64,000 bases of DNA from Loigolactobacillus coryniformis subsp. coryniformis KCTC 3167 = DSM 20001. GTDB taxonomy: Bacteria > Bacillota > Bacilli > Lactobacillales > Lactobacillaceae. Positions within the stretch are counted from its first letter, which is position 1. Every line of letters begins with the position of its first letter. The notes under the pieces were generated by a model. That model worked only from the letters and a program-made list of their open reading frames with translations, did not search any database and was not told the origin of the DNA. This document shows positions 45,073 through 54,169 of this stretch, one piece after another. The stretch spans positions 2,790,001 to 2,854,000 of the forward strand of contig NZ_CP017713.1 of NCBI RefSeq assembly GCF_002706425.1. The letters are read 5' to 3'. The translations under genes were made by a program, and so were the position numbers.

Positions 45073-46458
45073 CTAAGCCATAACGCCTATAGTTTGTAAA
45101 ATCAGATAGACGTTCAAGATGATCAAGATAATTGCGATGATCCAAGCAATGTACTTGACCCAACTGCGATTTGCATAATCTCCCATCAGATCCTTGTTAC
45201 TCGTGAAAATAACTAGTGGAATGATGGCAAATGGTAGCGCAACACTCAAGAATACCTGAGAGAACGTCAGTAGATTTTCAATTCGCGCTTCGTTGCCATG
45301 ATAGTAGATCGCAAAAATCAATACTGGCAAAACTGAAAGCAAACGGGTCAACAAACGCTGCGCCCATAGTGGCATTTTTAAATGAATGAAGCCTTCCATA
45401 ATGATCTGGCCGGATAAGGTCCCGGTAATCGTCGAACTTTGCCCCGATGATAGTAAGGCAATGGCGAACAAGCTACTTAGCAATGGACTCGCAATCGCGC
45501 CGACAATATTTTTATCATTTAAAGCATTAAATAAATCGACGAACCGACCTAAGTCGCTATTAGTCCCAAAGAACAATGCCGCCCCTAAGATCAACAGTAA
45601 ACTGTTCACAACAAAGGCTAACGTTAGCTGAATATTAGAGTCAGCAACGGTAAAGCGAATCGCTTTGGCCAAACTCTTTTTATCAGTCCGATCGTACTTC
45701 CGCGTCTGTGAAATGGATGAGCCCAAATACAAGTTATGCGGCATAACCGTTGCACCGACAATACCTAATGACAAGTACAACATACCTTTGTTGGTCATGA
45801 TATCAATATTAGGTACATAACCGGCAAAAATCTGCGGAATGTCTGGCCGTGCAAGAATTACTTCATAGGTGAAGACGATCAAAATGATCGCCACTAAACC
45901 GGCAACAATGGCTTCAATCTTGCGAAAGCCTAACTTCATCAATAATAATAGCAATAAAACGTCAAATGCAGTGATGATGATGCCGACGATCAGTGGAAAC
46001 CCGAAAAGTAATTTCAGCGCGATCCCGGAACCAATGATCTCGGCCATATCGGTGGCCATGATTGCTAGCTCGGTGACGATCCACAGGAAGATCCCCATAC
46101 CTTTACTCGTACGTTCCCGGGTCAACTGCGCTAAATCTTTCCCGGTGACGATCCCTAACCGCGCCGCCATAGCTTGTAGCAACATGGCAATCAAACTAGA
46201 GATCAAGATCACCGTTAGCAAGGTGTATTTATATTGTGCCCCACCGGCGATCGAGGTGATCCAGTTACCTGGATCCATGTATCCTACGGCAACCAGCGTC
46301 CCTGGCCCAGTGAAGGCTAACAGCGTCCGCCAATAACCGGCGTTCTCTGGCACCTCAACACTACCGTTTACTTCATCCAAACTCTTGTTATCACTATCAG
46401 TGGTATACAAGAAATGTTTCTTCTCCCGCGGCGATTTCTTCGTTGGTTGTTGACTCAT
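45073..46458 (-). CDS. mntH: Manganese/divalent metal transporter, Nramp family
   Basis: A proton-coupled Mn2+/Fe2+ importer with eleven or so helices, 461 residues. Helix 1 has [14 protein letters not shown] with the metal-binding DPGN; helix 6 has [10 protein letters not shown] with the MPH motif. GAGAGGGC precedes the ATG. Lactobacilli often carry several mntH copies and use Mn against oxidative stress. The promoter is at 46561-46588, and a DtxR/MntR-like palindrome lies further upstream (46763-46786). Confidence 0.93.
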   Translation of the reverse strand: MSQQPTKKSPREKKHFLYTTDSDNKSLDEVNGSVEVPENAGYWRTLLAFTGPGTLVAVGYMDPGNWITSIAGGAQYKYTLLTVILISSLIAMLLQAMAARLGIVTGKDLAQLTRERTSKGMGIFLWIVTELAIMATDMAEIIGSGIALKLLFGFPLIVGIIITAFDVLLLLLLMKLGFRKIEAIVAGLVAIILIVFTYEVILARPDIPQIFAGYVPNIDIMTNKGMLYLSLGIVGATVMPHNLYLGSSISQTRKYDRTDKKSLAKAIRFTVADSNIQLTLAFVVNSLLLILGAALFFGTNSDLGRFVDLFNALNDKNIVGAIASPLLSSLFAIALLSSGQSSTITGTLSGQIIMEGFIHLKMPLWAQRLLTRLLSVLPVLIFAIYYHGNEARIENLLTFSQVFLSVALPFAIIPLVIFTSNKDLMGDYANRSWVKYIAWIIAIILIILNVYLILQTIGVMA

Positions 46459-46560
46459 TTCAAGCCCTCTCTTCCAGTTAATTTTTCAATGTAGTGCAGT
46501 AACATCAGGCAATAATTAAGGTGCCGCTGCTACTGGATAACTGAGTTAATTCCGAATTAC

Positions 46561-46588
46561 AGTGTACCGCTTTACCGGTGGATGTCAA
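46561..46588 (-). promoter_or_regulatory. Promoter of mntH
   Basis: TTGACA (complement 46583-46588), 16-base spacer, TACACT (complement 46561-46566). Leader of about 95 bases. The upstream region up to 46906 holds no gene. Confidence 0.55.
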
Positions 46589-46762
46589 ACGGATATTAAA
46601 ATTTGATGCCGAATCAATGATGCTTTCATGAAAATGCCGTGATTATTTTCATTTGATCCCAGACCCATATCAAATTTAGCACATAATCAGTTGAATAGAT
46701 AGTTTCGGACCTTATCATAAGTCCACTACACATTGTACACTAAAATATGTTAAAGTAAATAA

Positions 46763-46786
46763 AAAGTTTAGGCTAACTTAACTTTT
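46763..46786. promoter_or_regulatory. Possible DtxR/MntR-type operator
   Basis: Imperfect palindrome AAAGTTTAGGCTAACTTAAC within AAAAA/TTTTT flanks, in the shared upstream region of mntH and a small membrane-protein gene. A second minus-strand promoter (TTTACT, 16 bases, TACAAT) lies just beyond it. Confidence 0.35.
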
Positions 46787-46906
46787 TATATTTAAGCGTT
46801 AAATTAATCATCAAAGTAACGCGTAAATGCGATTATTAGACTAGATTTTTTGAATCACTTCGCGTACGCTGAGAACAAATAGTTTAACCCTAAAAGGAGT
46901 GATCTG

Positions 46907-47107
46907 ATGCATAATTTAGCAATATTGGCGGTCATACTAGGCTTACTGGGTTTTATCGGCTTCATTTGGCAAGCCTTAAAATTACCCCGCGAGCAGCGCT
47001 CATTAAAAAGTGTCTTTAATATCTATGGTTCTTGGCTGATCAATCCGATCAGTTGGTTGTTTATCGTGTCATTAGTCCTGATTTTCTATGTTTATTGGAA
47101 TCGTTAA
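46907..47107 (+). CDS. Small membrane protein (66 residues)
   Basis: Two membrane helices (about residues 3-24 and 47-64) joined by a basic loop, KLPREQRSLKSVFNIYGSW. AAAGGAGTGATC precedes the ATG and a terminator follows. Function unknown. It lies opposite mntH across a 450-base region, with a possible metal-regulator site between them, so a link to metal homeostasis is possible but unproven. Confidence 0.65.
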   Translation: MHNLAILAVILGLLGFIGFIWQALKLPREQRSLKSVFNIYGSWLINPISWLFIVSLVLIFYVYWNR

Positions 47108-47120
47108 AATAGTATGCATA

Positions 47121-47158
47121 TAAAAAAGGCTCGATCCAACGCGGATCTGAGCCTTTTT
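47121..47158. terminator. Bidirectional terminator
   Basis: Arms AAAAAAGGCTC and GAGCCTTTTT with inner GATCC/GGATC, between convergent genes. Confidence 0.85.
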
Positions 47159-48497
47159 AACCGCCTTTAACTTGAACGATACCGTAGAATAATTCTAGTA
47201 GGTCACGTAAATTCTTTGTGATCGATTTACCGTTTTCCCACTGATAATTTGGCGTTTCAGTTAAAGCATCATCAGGCAAAGCCTGACTAGTGATCACTAG
47301 ATCAGCCGGATAAGTTAAGCCGTCAATAAACTTAAGCGCAAAGGGACTAAATGATTTCAAACAATTGATCACCCGATTATGAATTGACGGATCAACTGCT
47401 AGCCACAAACAAACCGTTAATTCTTGTACTTCGATGAATGGTGCTAAAATCAACGACAGATTCGTCGTTAACAACTGCACCTGCCGCGCTGGCAACAAAG
47501 GTAAACTCAGGCGGATCGCTTGCTTGATCTCGGCAGTCTGTTTACTCGCCGGTGGTGTCATCAATGACCAGATCACAACCGGCAGATCACAAGTGATCAC
47601 ATAGCTGACACAAGCATTCAAATAACTGCCTAACCCAGTGTAATAATGTGTTGACGAAGTTAAATTCAGATCGGCGATCAAGCGCTCGCTCAATCCTTCA
47701 ATGGTATGCCAATTCGCAACTTTTGCTGGCGGCCAGAAATAAGGTGAATGGCGCAGAATTTCATTTAGCCAAGTCAATTCACGAACCAATTCCGACTCAG
47801 AAAAGTTCATTTCTGTGGCTAAATTACTTAAAACAGTCGTTTGTGTGATTTCAATTAATTGAACGTAACCAATTTTGTCAATCATAAAGCCATTTAAAAT
47901 ACGCCCTAAGGTGACTTGAATATAGGCCAACTGCATCGCCTGCCGGGGTGATTGCGCCGTGGCCGGTAAATTAAAATATTTACTAGCACTCGGCAGCCAT
48001 TGCTTGATCTCTGGCATCAGCTCAGACACGTCTTCAGCGACATCAGAAAAAAGATACCAGTAGAAAAGCCTGATCTGCCGCTCATCCCCACGTAAACGAA
48101 CATGACTGAGATCAAGGCGAATATCGCGCTGCGCCAAAAAAGTCTTCAAGTTTTTCAGACGCCGCTGCAAGGTGGATCGACTAATCGATAAGTCACTTAA
48201 GATCTGATCTAATGAAGTCACATCTGCCTGATAGGTCGCATAGATAATCTGATAAGGCACTGATTGTTTGATCAATAATTGTCTATACGCACTCGCGCTC
48301 ATTGAATAGCGCTGATCAGGTGGTGCATCAGTCGTCAGATCAGTAGGTAACGATCGAAAAGTACGATAAAACTCAACATAGCTCATACCATCTTGTTCCG
48401 CCAATGCGGCCAGATTTAAATCTCCAGCAATATTAGTTGCACGAAACACCTTAAGCTCGCGTTGTTTTTGTGGCGTTAAGAATACGTTATCCAGCAT
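47157..48497 (-). CDS. Mga-like transcriptional regulator
   Basis: A 446-residue regulator with two N-terminal helix-turn-helix regions. The better one is LDQILSDLSISRSTLQRRLKNLKTFL (about residues 94-119), typical of the Mga helix-turn-helix domain. A helical middle with PRD-like spacing and a C-terminal EIIB-like part follow. Mga-type regulators control surface proteins or sugar use under phosphotransferase control. No target operon adjoins it; its neighbours are a small membrane protein and TerC. The ATG is preceded by AAAAGGAG. Confidence 0.75.
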   Translation of the reverse strand: MLDNVFLTPQKQRELKVFRATNIAGDLNLAALAEQDGMSYVEFYRTFRSLPTDLTTDAPPDQRYSMSASAYRQLLIKQSVPYQIIYATYQADVTSLDQILSDLSISRSTLQRRLKNLKTFLAQRDIRLDLSHVRLRGDERQIRLFYWYLFSDVAEDVSELMPEIKQWLPSASKYFNLPATAQSPRQAMQLAYIQVTLGRILNGFMIDKIGYVQLIEITQTTVLSNLATEMNFSESELVRELTWLNEILRHSPYFWPPAKVANWHTIEGLSERLIADLNLTSSTHYYTGLGSYLNACVSYVITCDLPVVIWSLMTPPASKQTAEIKQAIRLSLPLLPARQVQLLTTNLSLILAPFIEVQELTVCLWLAVDPSIHNRVINCLKSFSPFALKFIDGLTYPADLVITSQALPDDALTETPNYQWENGKSITKNLRDLLELFYGIVQVKGG

Positions 48498-48756
48498 CAG
48501 TCAGTAATCACTCCTTTTTAATTAAATACGGATCAAGTTGGTAGCCAATATTGACATTAGAAAAAATAATCTGTTCTATTAGCCGACGTTAATCACTTGT
48601 CTACAAGTATACATTACTCTACTGAATTTTCACCTCATGATTGACCCAAAAAATGTACTTTAGTGATAAAAATGCAGAAAAACAGGTGGATTTTCCCAAT
48701 GTTAACGAGGTTTATACGTACCAATATCAAATATACATTATTTTTAAAAAAAATAC
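48498..48756. other. Intergenic stretch without a gene
   Basis: AT-rich DNA upstream of the Mga-like gene, ending at the terC terminator. I see no reading frame or RNA motif. Confidence 0.5.
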
Positions 48757-48797
48757 AAAAAACCATTAAATCAGCCCATAACTGATTTAATGGTTTA
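48757..48797 (-). terminator. Terminator of terC
   Basis: Arms AAACCATTAAATCAG and CTGATTTAATGGTTT overlapping the end of the gene, then a minus-strand T run. Confidence 0.75.
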
Positions 48798-49539
48798 ATT
48801 GTTTATGTGGTGTTGTTTTGACTCGCGCTTTCTTTTGTTTACCATAATGAATCAATAAAGTGATCCCAATTGCGGCAATCAAAATAGCGACAAACCAACT
48901 AGCTGGGATCTCAATATTAATTTGCGGAATGGCTAGGAATAATTTTACCGCAATGATGGCAATTAAATAATAAGCCATCGATTCCAATTCAGGAATATAC
49001 CGCATCACTTTCAGAATCAACTGAGCAACCCCACGCATGACTAAAATACCGATCAAACCGCCGATCAACACGATAATCGGTTTACTTGAAACTGCCAATG
49101 CTGCTAGAATTGAATCAACTGAAAAAATGGCGTCCATAAAAACGATCTGTATAACTGCTTGCCATAATTTGCTACTACCACCCGTTTTTTGCTGCTGATT
49201 GTGCCGCTGGTAAAAAAAGTGTACTGACAAATATAACAGATAAATTGCCCCGACAACTTTGATCCACCAAACTTTGATCAGAAAAGTGCCCAGCCCGATC
49301 ATCAAGAAGCGCATAACATATGAACCCCATAGCCCATAAATCAACGCTTTTTCCTTTTGCCGCAGCGTCGGTAACTTTTGCGTTTGTGCCGCTAAAACAA
49401 CTGCATTATCCACCGACAATAAACACTCGATCATGATCAATGAAAAAATAATCGCCCAATCAGCCCCTGAGGTCACGACATTTTCCCAAGCGTGCAGGCT
49501 AAAAAACGGCCCGTACAGCTCGACTAACCAGTGTAACAT
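48787..49539 (-). CDS. TerC-family integral membrane protein
   Basis: A 250-residue membrane protein with about seven helices. LLSVDNAVVLAAQTQKLP in the second helix and DAIFSVDSILAALAVS later hold the paired acidic DN/DS residues of TerC/YkoY/MeeY proteins, which are linked to manganese export at protein-secretion sites. A Mn role would fit the nearby mntH, but they are 2 kb apart and not in an operon. GGGAGGG precedes the ATG. Confidence 0.87.
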   Translation of the reverse strand: MLHWLVELYGPFFSLHAWENVVTSGADWAIIFSLIMIECLLSVDNAVVLAAQTQKLPTLRQKEKALIYGLWGSYVMRFLMIGLGTFLIKVWWIKVVGAIYLLYLSVHFFYQRHNQQQKTGGSSKLWQAVIQIVFMDAIFSVDSILAALAVSSKPIIVLIGGLIGILVMRGVAQLILKVMRYIPELESMAYYLIAIIAVKLFLAIPQINIEIPASWFVAILIAAIGITLLIHYGKQKKARVKTTPHKQLNH

Positions 49540-49641
49540 GTAGACCCTCCCTTTGCTTCTGTTCTATAGTGTAGCATAGTTTTTCAGAAAACAAAGGTGC
49601 CAGTATGAAAACTTAACTAAAAGGCCATTTAGTGTCCATGC

Positions 49642-50475
49642 CTAAAGTTTAGCAAACACTGGATAAACCGCCATATCAAGCAAATGCTTATCAAAAGCAT
49701 TGCGCGCCTCTTCAGCAGTATTTAGCTGACCAGTGAAAATTGGTCGTTCAGTATCCAAGGCAAAAATACGGAACAAATATTCATGGTAGCCAGTATTCTG
49801 CACTGGGGCCACACCGCGGAAACGATGCATCGTTTTTTGTTGCTGCGGTGCATCTGCTGCGATCCGCTTTATGTCCGGTACTAATGGCATAACGGTCCAG
49901 TAGCTATAACCAGCATTTAATGGATGTTCGTCAGTAAAGAACAAAGCCATTGATTTGGTACCTGCCGGGATACCATCCCATTCCAACGTTGGTAATTGTG
50001 CCTGCCCACCAATGTCCTTCGCCATAAACTGTTTGGGCAACACACTAAAAGGTGCAAACTCACGCGCAGCGATCTGGAAAGTTTCGTTCTCCAAACCTTC
50101 AAACACCAACAGACGATTTTCATCAAACCACTCATAAATATGTTGGGTCACCACCGCTACAAAAAAGGTAGTTACGTAGATTTCCTGATTAGTCCCAAAC
50201 GGCGCCGCGTCCAAATGGTAGGTCACCCCATTCAACCGTAATGTCTGTGTTCCAATGGTAAAATCAAACAAATTACCTTTGTAAGTGCCATTAACATTAA
50301 AGCCTTGCATCTGAATCGGCTGTTTAATTTCTTTGAATAACGTTTTTAGTGGTACATAAATTTGTGAATTCGACATGATGCCCGTTGCCGATATTTCTAG
50401 ATCGTCGATCACGATTTTTACCGGTAAATTCCACTGATAGTAGCTCCGTAGTCGTGCTTCAATTGCTTCAGCCAT
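49642..50475 (-). CDS. Fusion of an unknown N-terminal domain with a PEBP (YbhB-like) domain
   Basis: A 277-residue protein. Residues 1 to about 115 form a strand-rich region: LEISATGIMSNSQIYVPLKT, then TIGTQTLRLNGVTYHLDAAP, with a pattern seen in copper amine oxidase N-terminal-like domains. Residues about 130-277 resemble the phosphatidylethanolamine-binding family: LPTLEWDGIPAGTKSMALFF, YSYWTVMPL, and TGYHEYLFRIFALD. The usual DPD and GPCPP ligand-site motifs are altered to DEHP and GVAPVQ. No signal peptide. I chose ATG 50475 with AGGA 8 bases upstream. Function unknown. Confidence 0.65.
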   Translation of the reverse strand: MAEAIEARLRSYYQWNLPVKIVIDDLEISATGIMSNSQIYVPLKTLFKEIKQPIQMQGFNVNGTYKGNLFDFTIGTQTLRLNGVTYHLDAAPFGTNQEIYVTTFFVAVVTQHIYEWFDENRLLVFEGLENETFQIAAREFAPFSVLPKQFMAKDIGGQAQLPTLEWDGIPAGTKSMALFFTDEHPLNAGYSYWTVMPLVPDIKRIAADAPQQQKTMHRFRGVAPVQNTGYHEYLFRIFALDTERPIFTGQLNTAEEARNAFDKHLLDMAVYPVFAKL

Positions 50476-50702
50476 GTTGGTCATCCTATTCTACTTATTT
50501 TGATCCGAATTTCCGGACTAGTTTTATTATAAGCGAAAGCGCTGAAGCTTGACTACCACTGCGCGTGAATTTAAGGATTTTGTGAGAAAATAATATCGTC
50601 AAAATTTAGAAACTCAATTAATCCAGACAAGCTCACCTTTAAGCCCCATTTAAGCTCACCCCATTATGCTTGCTAATATCAATTAAAGGGAGCTGATCAA
50701 TC

Positions 50703-50954
50703 ATGAAAAAACACGTTATCTTAGGTGCTATTATCGGATTAAGTTTGTTGGGCAGCATGCCACACTCACCAGTCCAAGCGGCGGTGGTCACAACTAGCAG
50801 CGCGCCAATGATCACAACGACCCAATTAACCACAACGCCGATGATACCAAAAGCTAATCCGTATGCCGGCTTAACGACCACCAATGAGGCCATCGTTTAC
50901 ACCACCCAAAGTAGCGTCACGATCGAAACCAGCGGCCGCACCAAGGTCATTTAA
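50703..50954 (+). CDS. Small secreted Thr-rich protein
   Basis: An 83-residue protein: signal peptide MKKHVILGAIIGLSLLGSM ending near VQAA, then about 58 residues rich in Thr, Ser and Pro with repeats of TTTQLTTT/TTTP type. AAGGGAGCTGATC precedes the ATG. The mature part is low in complexity with no cysteines. Its stop overlaps the convergent yeiH-like gene by 4 bases. I do not recognise the family; a secreted peptide or surface linker is possible. Confidence 0.6.
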   Translation: MKKHVILGAIIGLSLLGSMPHSPVQAAVVTTSSAPMITTTQLTTTPMIPKANPYAGLTTTNEAIVYTTQSSVTIETSGRTKVI

Positions 50955-51973
50955 AAGAAGGCCTTGCTGACCACGATCACGAACACTAGTAAAATACACG
51001 ACGCACTGCCGGCAGCTAAAAAGGCTTTGCCGCCGCGTTGGCCGATCACACGGAAATTAACGCTCATCCCTAGCGCCGCCATCGCCATGCCTAAAAAGAG
51101 GTAGGCCAACTTAACTAAAGCGGCCAGTGTTGCCGCGCCTAAAGGCAAAAAGGTACCGCAAATACTAGCTAAAATGAAGCCGCCCATGAACCACGGAATC
51201 GGTAATTTATGCGCGCCAGCCGCCGTGTTTAACTGATTTTTGCGTTGGTACCAGATGCCAATGATCAAAGCCGCTGGCGCCAGCAGTAGTACCCGCGATA
51301 ATTTGGTGATGATCGCTGTATCGAGGCTGACTGGCCCGCCAGCGCTACCGGCAGCGACTGCATGAGCAATCTCGTGTAGCGAACCACCCGTCATAATACC
51401 AAACTGTTGTGGCGTCATGTGTAATAGCGGCTTTAGTCCTAACTCGATCAGTGTAAAAACGGTCCCCAAAATAGCGACGATCGCCACTGCCAACACTTCA
51501 TCCTCACGCTTTTGCTCTGCTTGCGCCGACGTAGCAGGTAATTGAGGTGAGATGCCCATCACCGCCGCAGCACCGCAGATACCCGTACCACTGGCGGCTA
51601 AAATTGCTAATCGCTGCGACACTCCTAATTTACGTGCTAATTTATAAGTTAATGTGATCGTGCCGCTGACCACAAAAATCGCCAACAAAATCGTCTTTAC
51701 CCCCGCTTGCGCCAAATCGATCAAATTCAATTTGAAGCCCAGCAAAATAATTCCTAACCGCAAAAATTTATTGGAAATAAAGCCGATCCCCGCCTGAGCC
51801 TGCTGCACTACCGGCTGAAAAACTTGCAATATCATCCCTAAAACCAGGGCTAAAACCAACGCACCAATTACTTGTAAATACGGGAAGCCCGCTAAAAAGC
51901 TCCCCAACAGTGAACAAAATAACGTTAACGCCACCGCCAAATAAAATCGACCTGATTTTAATAAAACTAACAT
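50951..51973 (-). CDS. YeiH-family (UPF0324) putative sulfate exporter
   Basis: A 340-residue membrane protein with about ten helices. It shows the family blocks ILLGFKLNLIDLAQAG, AASGTGICGAAAVMGISP and GGSLHEIAHAVAAG with conserved Glu and His. Relatives are annotated as sulfate or other organic anion exporters. I chose ATG 51973, as AAGGAG lies upstream; TTG 51979 is two codons earlier. It is divergent from a LysR gene, the common layout for yeiH with its activator. Confidence 0.85.
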   Translation of the reverse strand: MLVLLKSGRFYLAVALTLFCSLLGSFLAGFPYLQVIGALVLALVLGMILQVFQPVVQQAQAGIGFISNKFLRLGIILLGFKLNLIDLAQAGVKTILLAIFVVSGTITLTYKLARKLGVSQRLAILAASGTGICGAAAVMGISPQLPATSAQAEQKREDEVLAVAIVAILGTVFTLIELGLKPLLHMTPQQFGIMTGGSLHEIAHAVAAGSAGGPVSLDTAIITKLSRVLLLAPAALIIGIWYQRKNQLNTAAGAHKLPIPWFMGGFILASICGTFLPLGAATLAALVKLAYLFLGMAMAALGMSVNFRVIGQRGGKAFLAAGSASCILLVFVIVVSKAFF

Positions 51974-52087
51974 GATCAAACGCTCCTTCCATAATTATTT
52001 AAGCTTAGCAGTTAATTTCTATAAGAAAAAATTAGTAATTATTGTATGCTAATAAATTTAGCTTATAATCAGAAAGGGAGGTGCGTT

Positions 52088-52960
52088 ATGTTAGATCGAA
52101 AAATGTATACTTTTGCACGCTTGGCTCAGACAGGCTCCTACACGGCCACGGCACAGCAGCTTTTTGTGACCCAGCCAGCAGTGACTCAACAGATCAAAGC
52201 ACTCGAAAATGAACTAGGACTAGTGTTAGTCAGCTATGAGCATGCCCAATTAACGATCACACCAGCCGGCCAGCAGTTAGCCGACTACATCAATAAAATC
52301 GACCACGAAAGCCAAAAACTATTAACGCAACTACAAACGCCAGCACAACCAATAATCAAACTCGGCTGCACCCGTTCATTAAGTGCTTTTCTACTGACTA
52401 GTGTTTTACAACAATTACAGGACCAAGGGCAACAGATCCGCTGCCAAATTGCCAATACCGATACCATTTTAAAGGCTTTGACCGCCGGCACGATCGATTT
52501 TGGCTTAGTGGAAGGTAATTTTGATAAAAATAAATTTGCTTCTATCCGACTACGCCGTGAACCCTTTATCGGCGTGACTTTTGCGAATAATCCATTGCTT
52601 AAACAAAAACAGCCACTTAACCTAAATGAGTTATTAACACAAACCCTGCTAGTGCGCGAACCCGGTTCTGGCACACGGGAAATTTTTGCAAACTGGCTTA
52701 CCATGCAAAACGCGCAGATCACGGATTTCAAACAAGTGATCGAGATCGCCACGCCAACGCCGATCATCCAATTATTGACTGCTGGCTGCGGAATTAGTTT
52801 CATGTATCAATCACTGGTCACCACTGAATTAGCCCATGGTCAACTGGTCAAATTATCCGTGCGCGGTTTTGAATTACAGCACGAGATCAACCTAGTTTAT
52901 CCAAAAGATAGCTATTTTGCAGCACAGTACCAGGCAATTGCAGCGCAAGTGATACAATAA
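52088..52960 (+). CDS. LysR-family regulator (probably of the yeiH-like gene)
   Basis: A 290-residue LysR protein: the N-terminal helix-turn-helix is FARLAQTGSYTATAQQLFVTQPAVTQQIKALENELG, and the C-terminal half is the substrate-binding domain with VREPGSGTREIF. The ATG at 52088 follows GGGAGGTGCG; the ORF to 52046 has no site. It is divergent from the YeiH-family exporter with 114 bases between, where a CysL/YeiE-like control site is expected. Effector unknown. Confidence 0.9.
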   Translation: MLDRKMYTFARLAQTGSYTATAQQLFVTQPAVTQQIKALENELGLVLVSYEHAQLTITPAGQQLADYINKIDHESQKLLTQLQTPAQPIIKLGCTRSLSAFLLTSVLQQLQDQGQQIRCQIANTDTILKALTAGTIDFGLVEGNFDKNKFASIRLRREPFIGVTFANNPLLKQKQPLNLNELLTQTLLVREPGSGTREIFANWLTMQNAQITDFKQVIEIATPTPIIQLLTAGCGISFMYQSLVTTELAHGQLVKLSVRGFELQHEINLVYPKDSYFAAQYQAIAAQVIQ

Positions 52961-52977
52961 CGGCCAAAATTAAAAAA

Positions 52978-53016
52978 CGACCCGTTAGTGACAATACTCA
53001 AGCCACTAACGGGTCG
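52978..53016. terminator. Terminator after the LysR gene
   Basis: Perfect 13-base arms CGACCCGTTAGTG and CACTAACGGGTCG. An A run is on the left and none on the right, so it also suits the minus-strand WxL remnant. Confidence 0.8.
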
Positions 53017-53077
53017 CAAAATAAGACTATTTTTATTTGAACTGGAAGCAGCAACTAAAAGGTTGCGTTTAGTCGCT

Positions 53078-53201
53078 TTAATTAACACCATCCGTCCATG
53101 AATACGTGATCGTCGCGTTATAATCACCAGGTTGAATGCTGGTGCCAGCTAACTGAAGTTGGATGTTTTTAAAAGTATACGCCATCGTTGTTTGTTTACT
53201 A
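53078..53201 (-). pseudogene. C-terminal stub of a WxL-domain surface protein, cut by an IS element
   Basis: The last 40 or so codons of a minus-strand gene read AYTFKNIQLQLAGTSIQPGD, then NATITYSWTDGVN and stop. This is the end of a WxL domain, the peptidoglycan-anchoring module of Lactobacillales surface proteins. The frame runs directly into the IS5-type element at 53202. Sequence beyond the element (54055 on) does not continue it, so the N-terminal part is gone, probably by deletion. Confidence 0.6.
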
Positions 53202-53216
53202 GGGTCCGTCTGAAAA

Positions 53217-53666
53217 CTACTTAAGTAAGATGCAAATTGAGGCAATGTAGACCGTAGCCAGATAAACATGAGCGAGCTTATCATAACGCGTTGCAATCCT
53301 ACGAAAGTTCTTCAACTGATTGAAGAAGTTCTCAATCAAATGGCGCTCACAATAAACGTGGTAATCACAGGTCCACTTGTCTTTGGTATTTTCCTTTGGC
53401 GGAATGGTATAGACGCCTGCTTTATCTTCAATATACTGGCGAAGTTTCGCGGTGCCATAGGCTTTATCCGCGATAATATTTGATTGAGAAATATCGAAGC
53501 CTTCCAGCTACTCACTGGCAACTTGGCTATCATGTACTTGACCACCTGTTAGGCGAAAACCCAAGGGATTCCCTAATCCGTCAACGAGTGCGTGAATCTT
53601 GGTCGTTCGGCCACCTCGACTTAGTCCAATAGCTTGATTTTCGACCATACATTCGGCGTTTTTTTT
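53217..53666 (-). pseudogene. IS5-type transposase orfB, with an internal stop
   Basis: Second half of the transposase: second catalytic Asp in HALVDGLGN and Glu in YCERHLIENFFNQLK. It is read from the A8 run (complement 53659-53666) by a -1 frameshift out of orfA. A TAG at 53508-53510, between QVASE and LEGFDIS, splits it, so a full transposase cannot be made. Confidence 0.85.
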
Positions 53667-53992
53667 GCCCCAGTGGCCTTTTGATGCGCTCGAACGATCG
53701 TTGAATCTAAGCTCAAGTTTTCCATGTCGGGATCGTCAATCAATTCGAGAAAAACCTGTTCGAACAAACCTGAACTTACCCAGGCTCGGAAGCGACTATA
53801 CACCGTTTTCCAAGAGCCATAGCGTTCAGGTAGATCACGCCAAGGAGCCCCGCTGCGCATGAGCCAGAGGATAGCGTTGAGGGCGGTACGGTTGTCTAGG
53901 CTTGATGGACGGCCAGTCCGGTATGGCGGGAAGTATCCTTTGATTCGGTCCCACTGAGCATCTTCCAGTTCATATCGTTTAGGTGTTGTCAT
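53621..53992 (-). CDS. IS5-type transposase orfA
   Basis: A 123-residue first half of the transposase with the DUF4096-like start YELEDAQWDRIKGYFPP, WLMRSGAPWRDLPERYG, and the first catalytic Asp in SLDSTIVRAHQ. It ends at TAA 53621. A slippery A8 run at 53659-53666 allows -1 frameshifting into orfB. Confidence 0.9.
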   Translation of the reverse strand: MTTPKRYELEDAQWDRIKGYFPPYRTGRPSSLDNRTALNAILWLMRSGAPWRDLPERYGSWKTVYSRFRAWVSSGLFEQVFLELIDDPDMENLSLDSTIVRAHQKATGAKKTPNVWSKIKLLD

Positions 53993-54169
53993 CGGAATGC
54001 CTCGATTCGTTTTTCCTCAGATTATACCTGAATTTTTAGTTTTCAGACAGTCCCTAGTTTATCGTTGCATTGTGTACTCACTTATTCTCTTGAATTTGCT
54101 GGTTCGCTATCGTTTAACCATCAATTAATATAATCCGCCGATTAATATTAATTTCCTCCTTAATAAGGC

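Larger units (their letters stand above)
53202..54054 (-). mobile_element. IS5-family (IS427-like) insertion sequence, 853 bp
   Basis: Ends are inverted repeats: GGGTCCGTCTGAAAACT at the left and AGTTTTCAGACAGTCCC at the right. TA flanks both sides, the target duplication of this group. It carries orfA and orfB on the minus strand. A stop inside orfB suggests the copy is dead. Confidence 0.87.

Noticed and set aside
46459-46740. Mn riboswitch (yybP-ykoY) in the mntH leader
   Set aside because: None of its conserved loops are visible in the leader.
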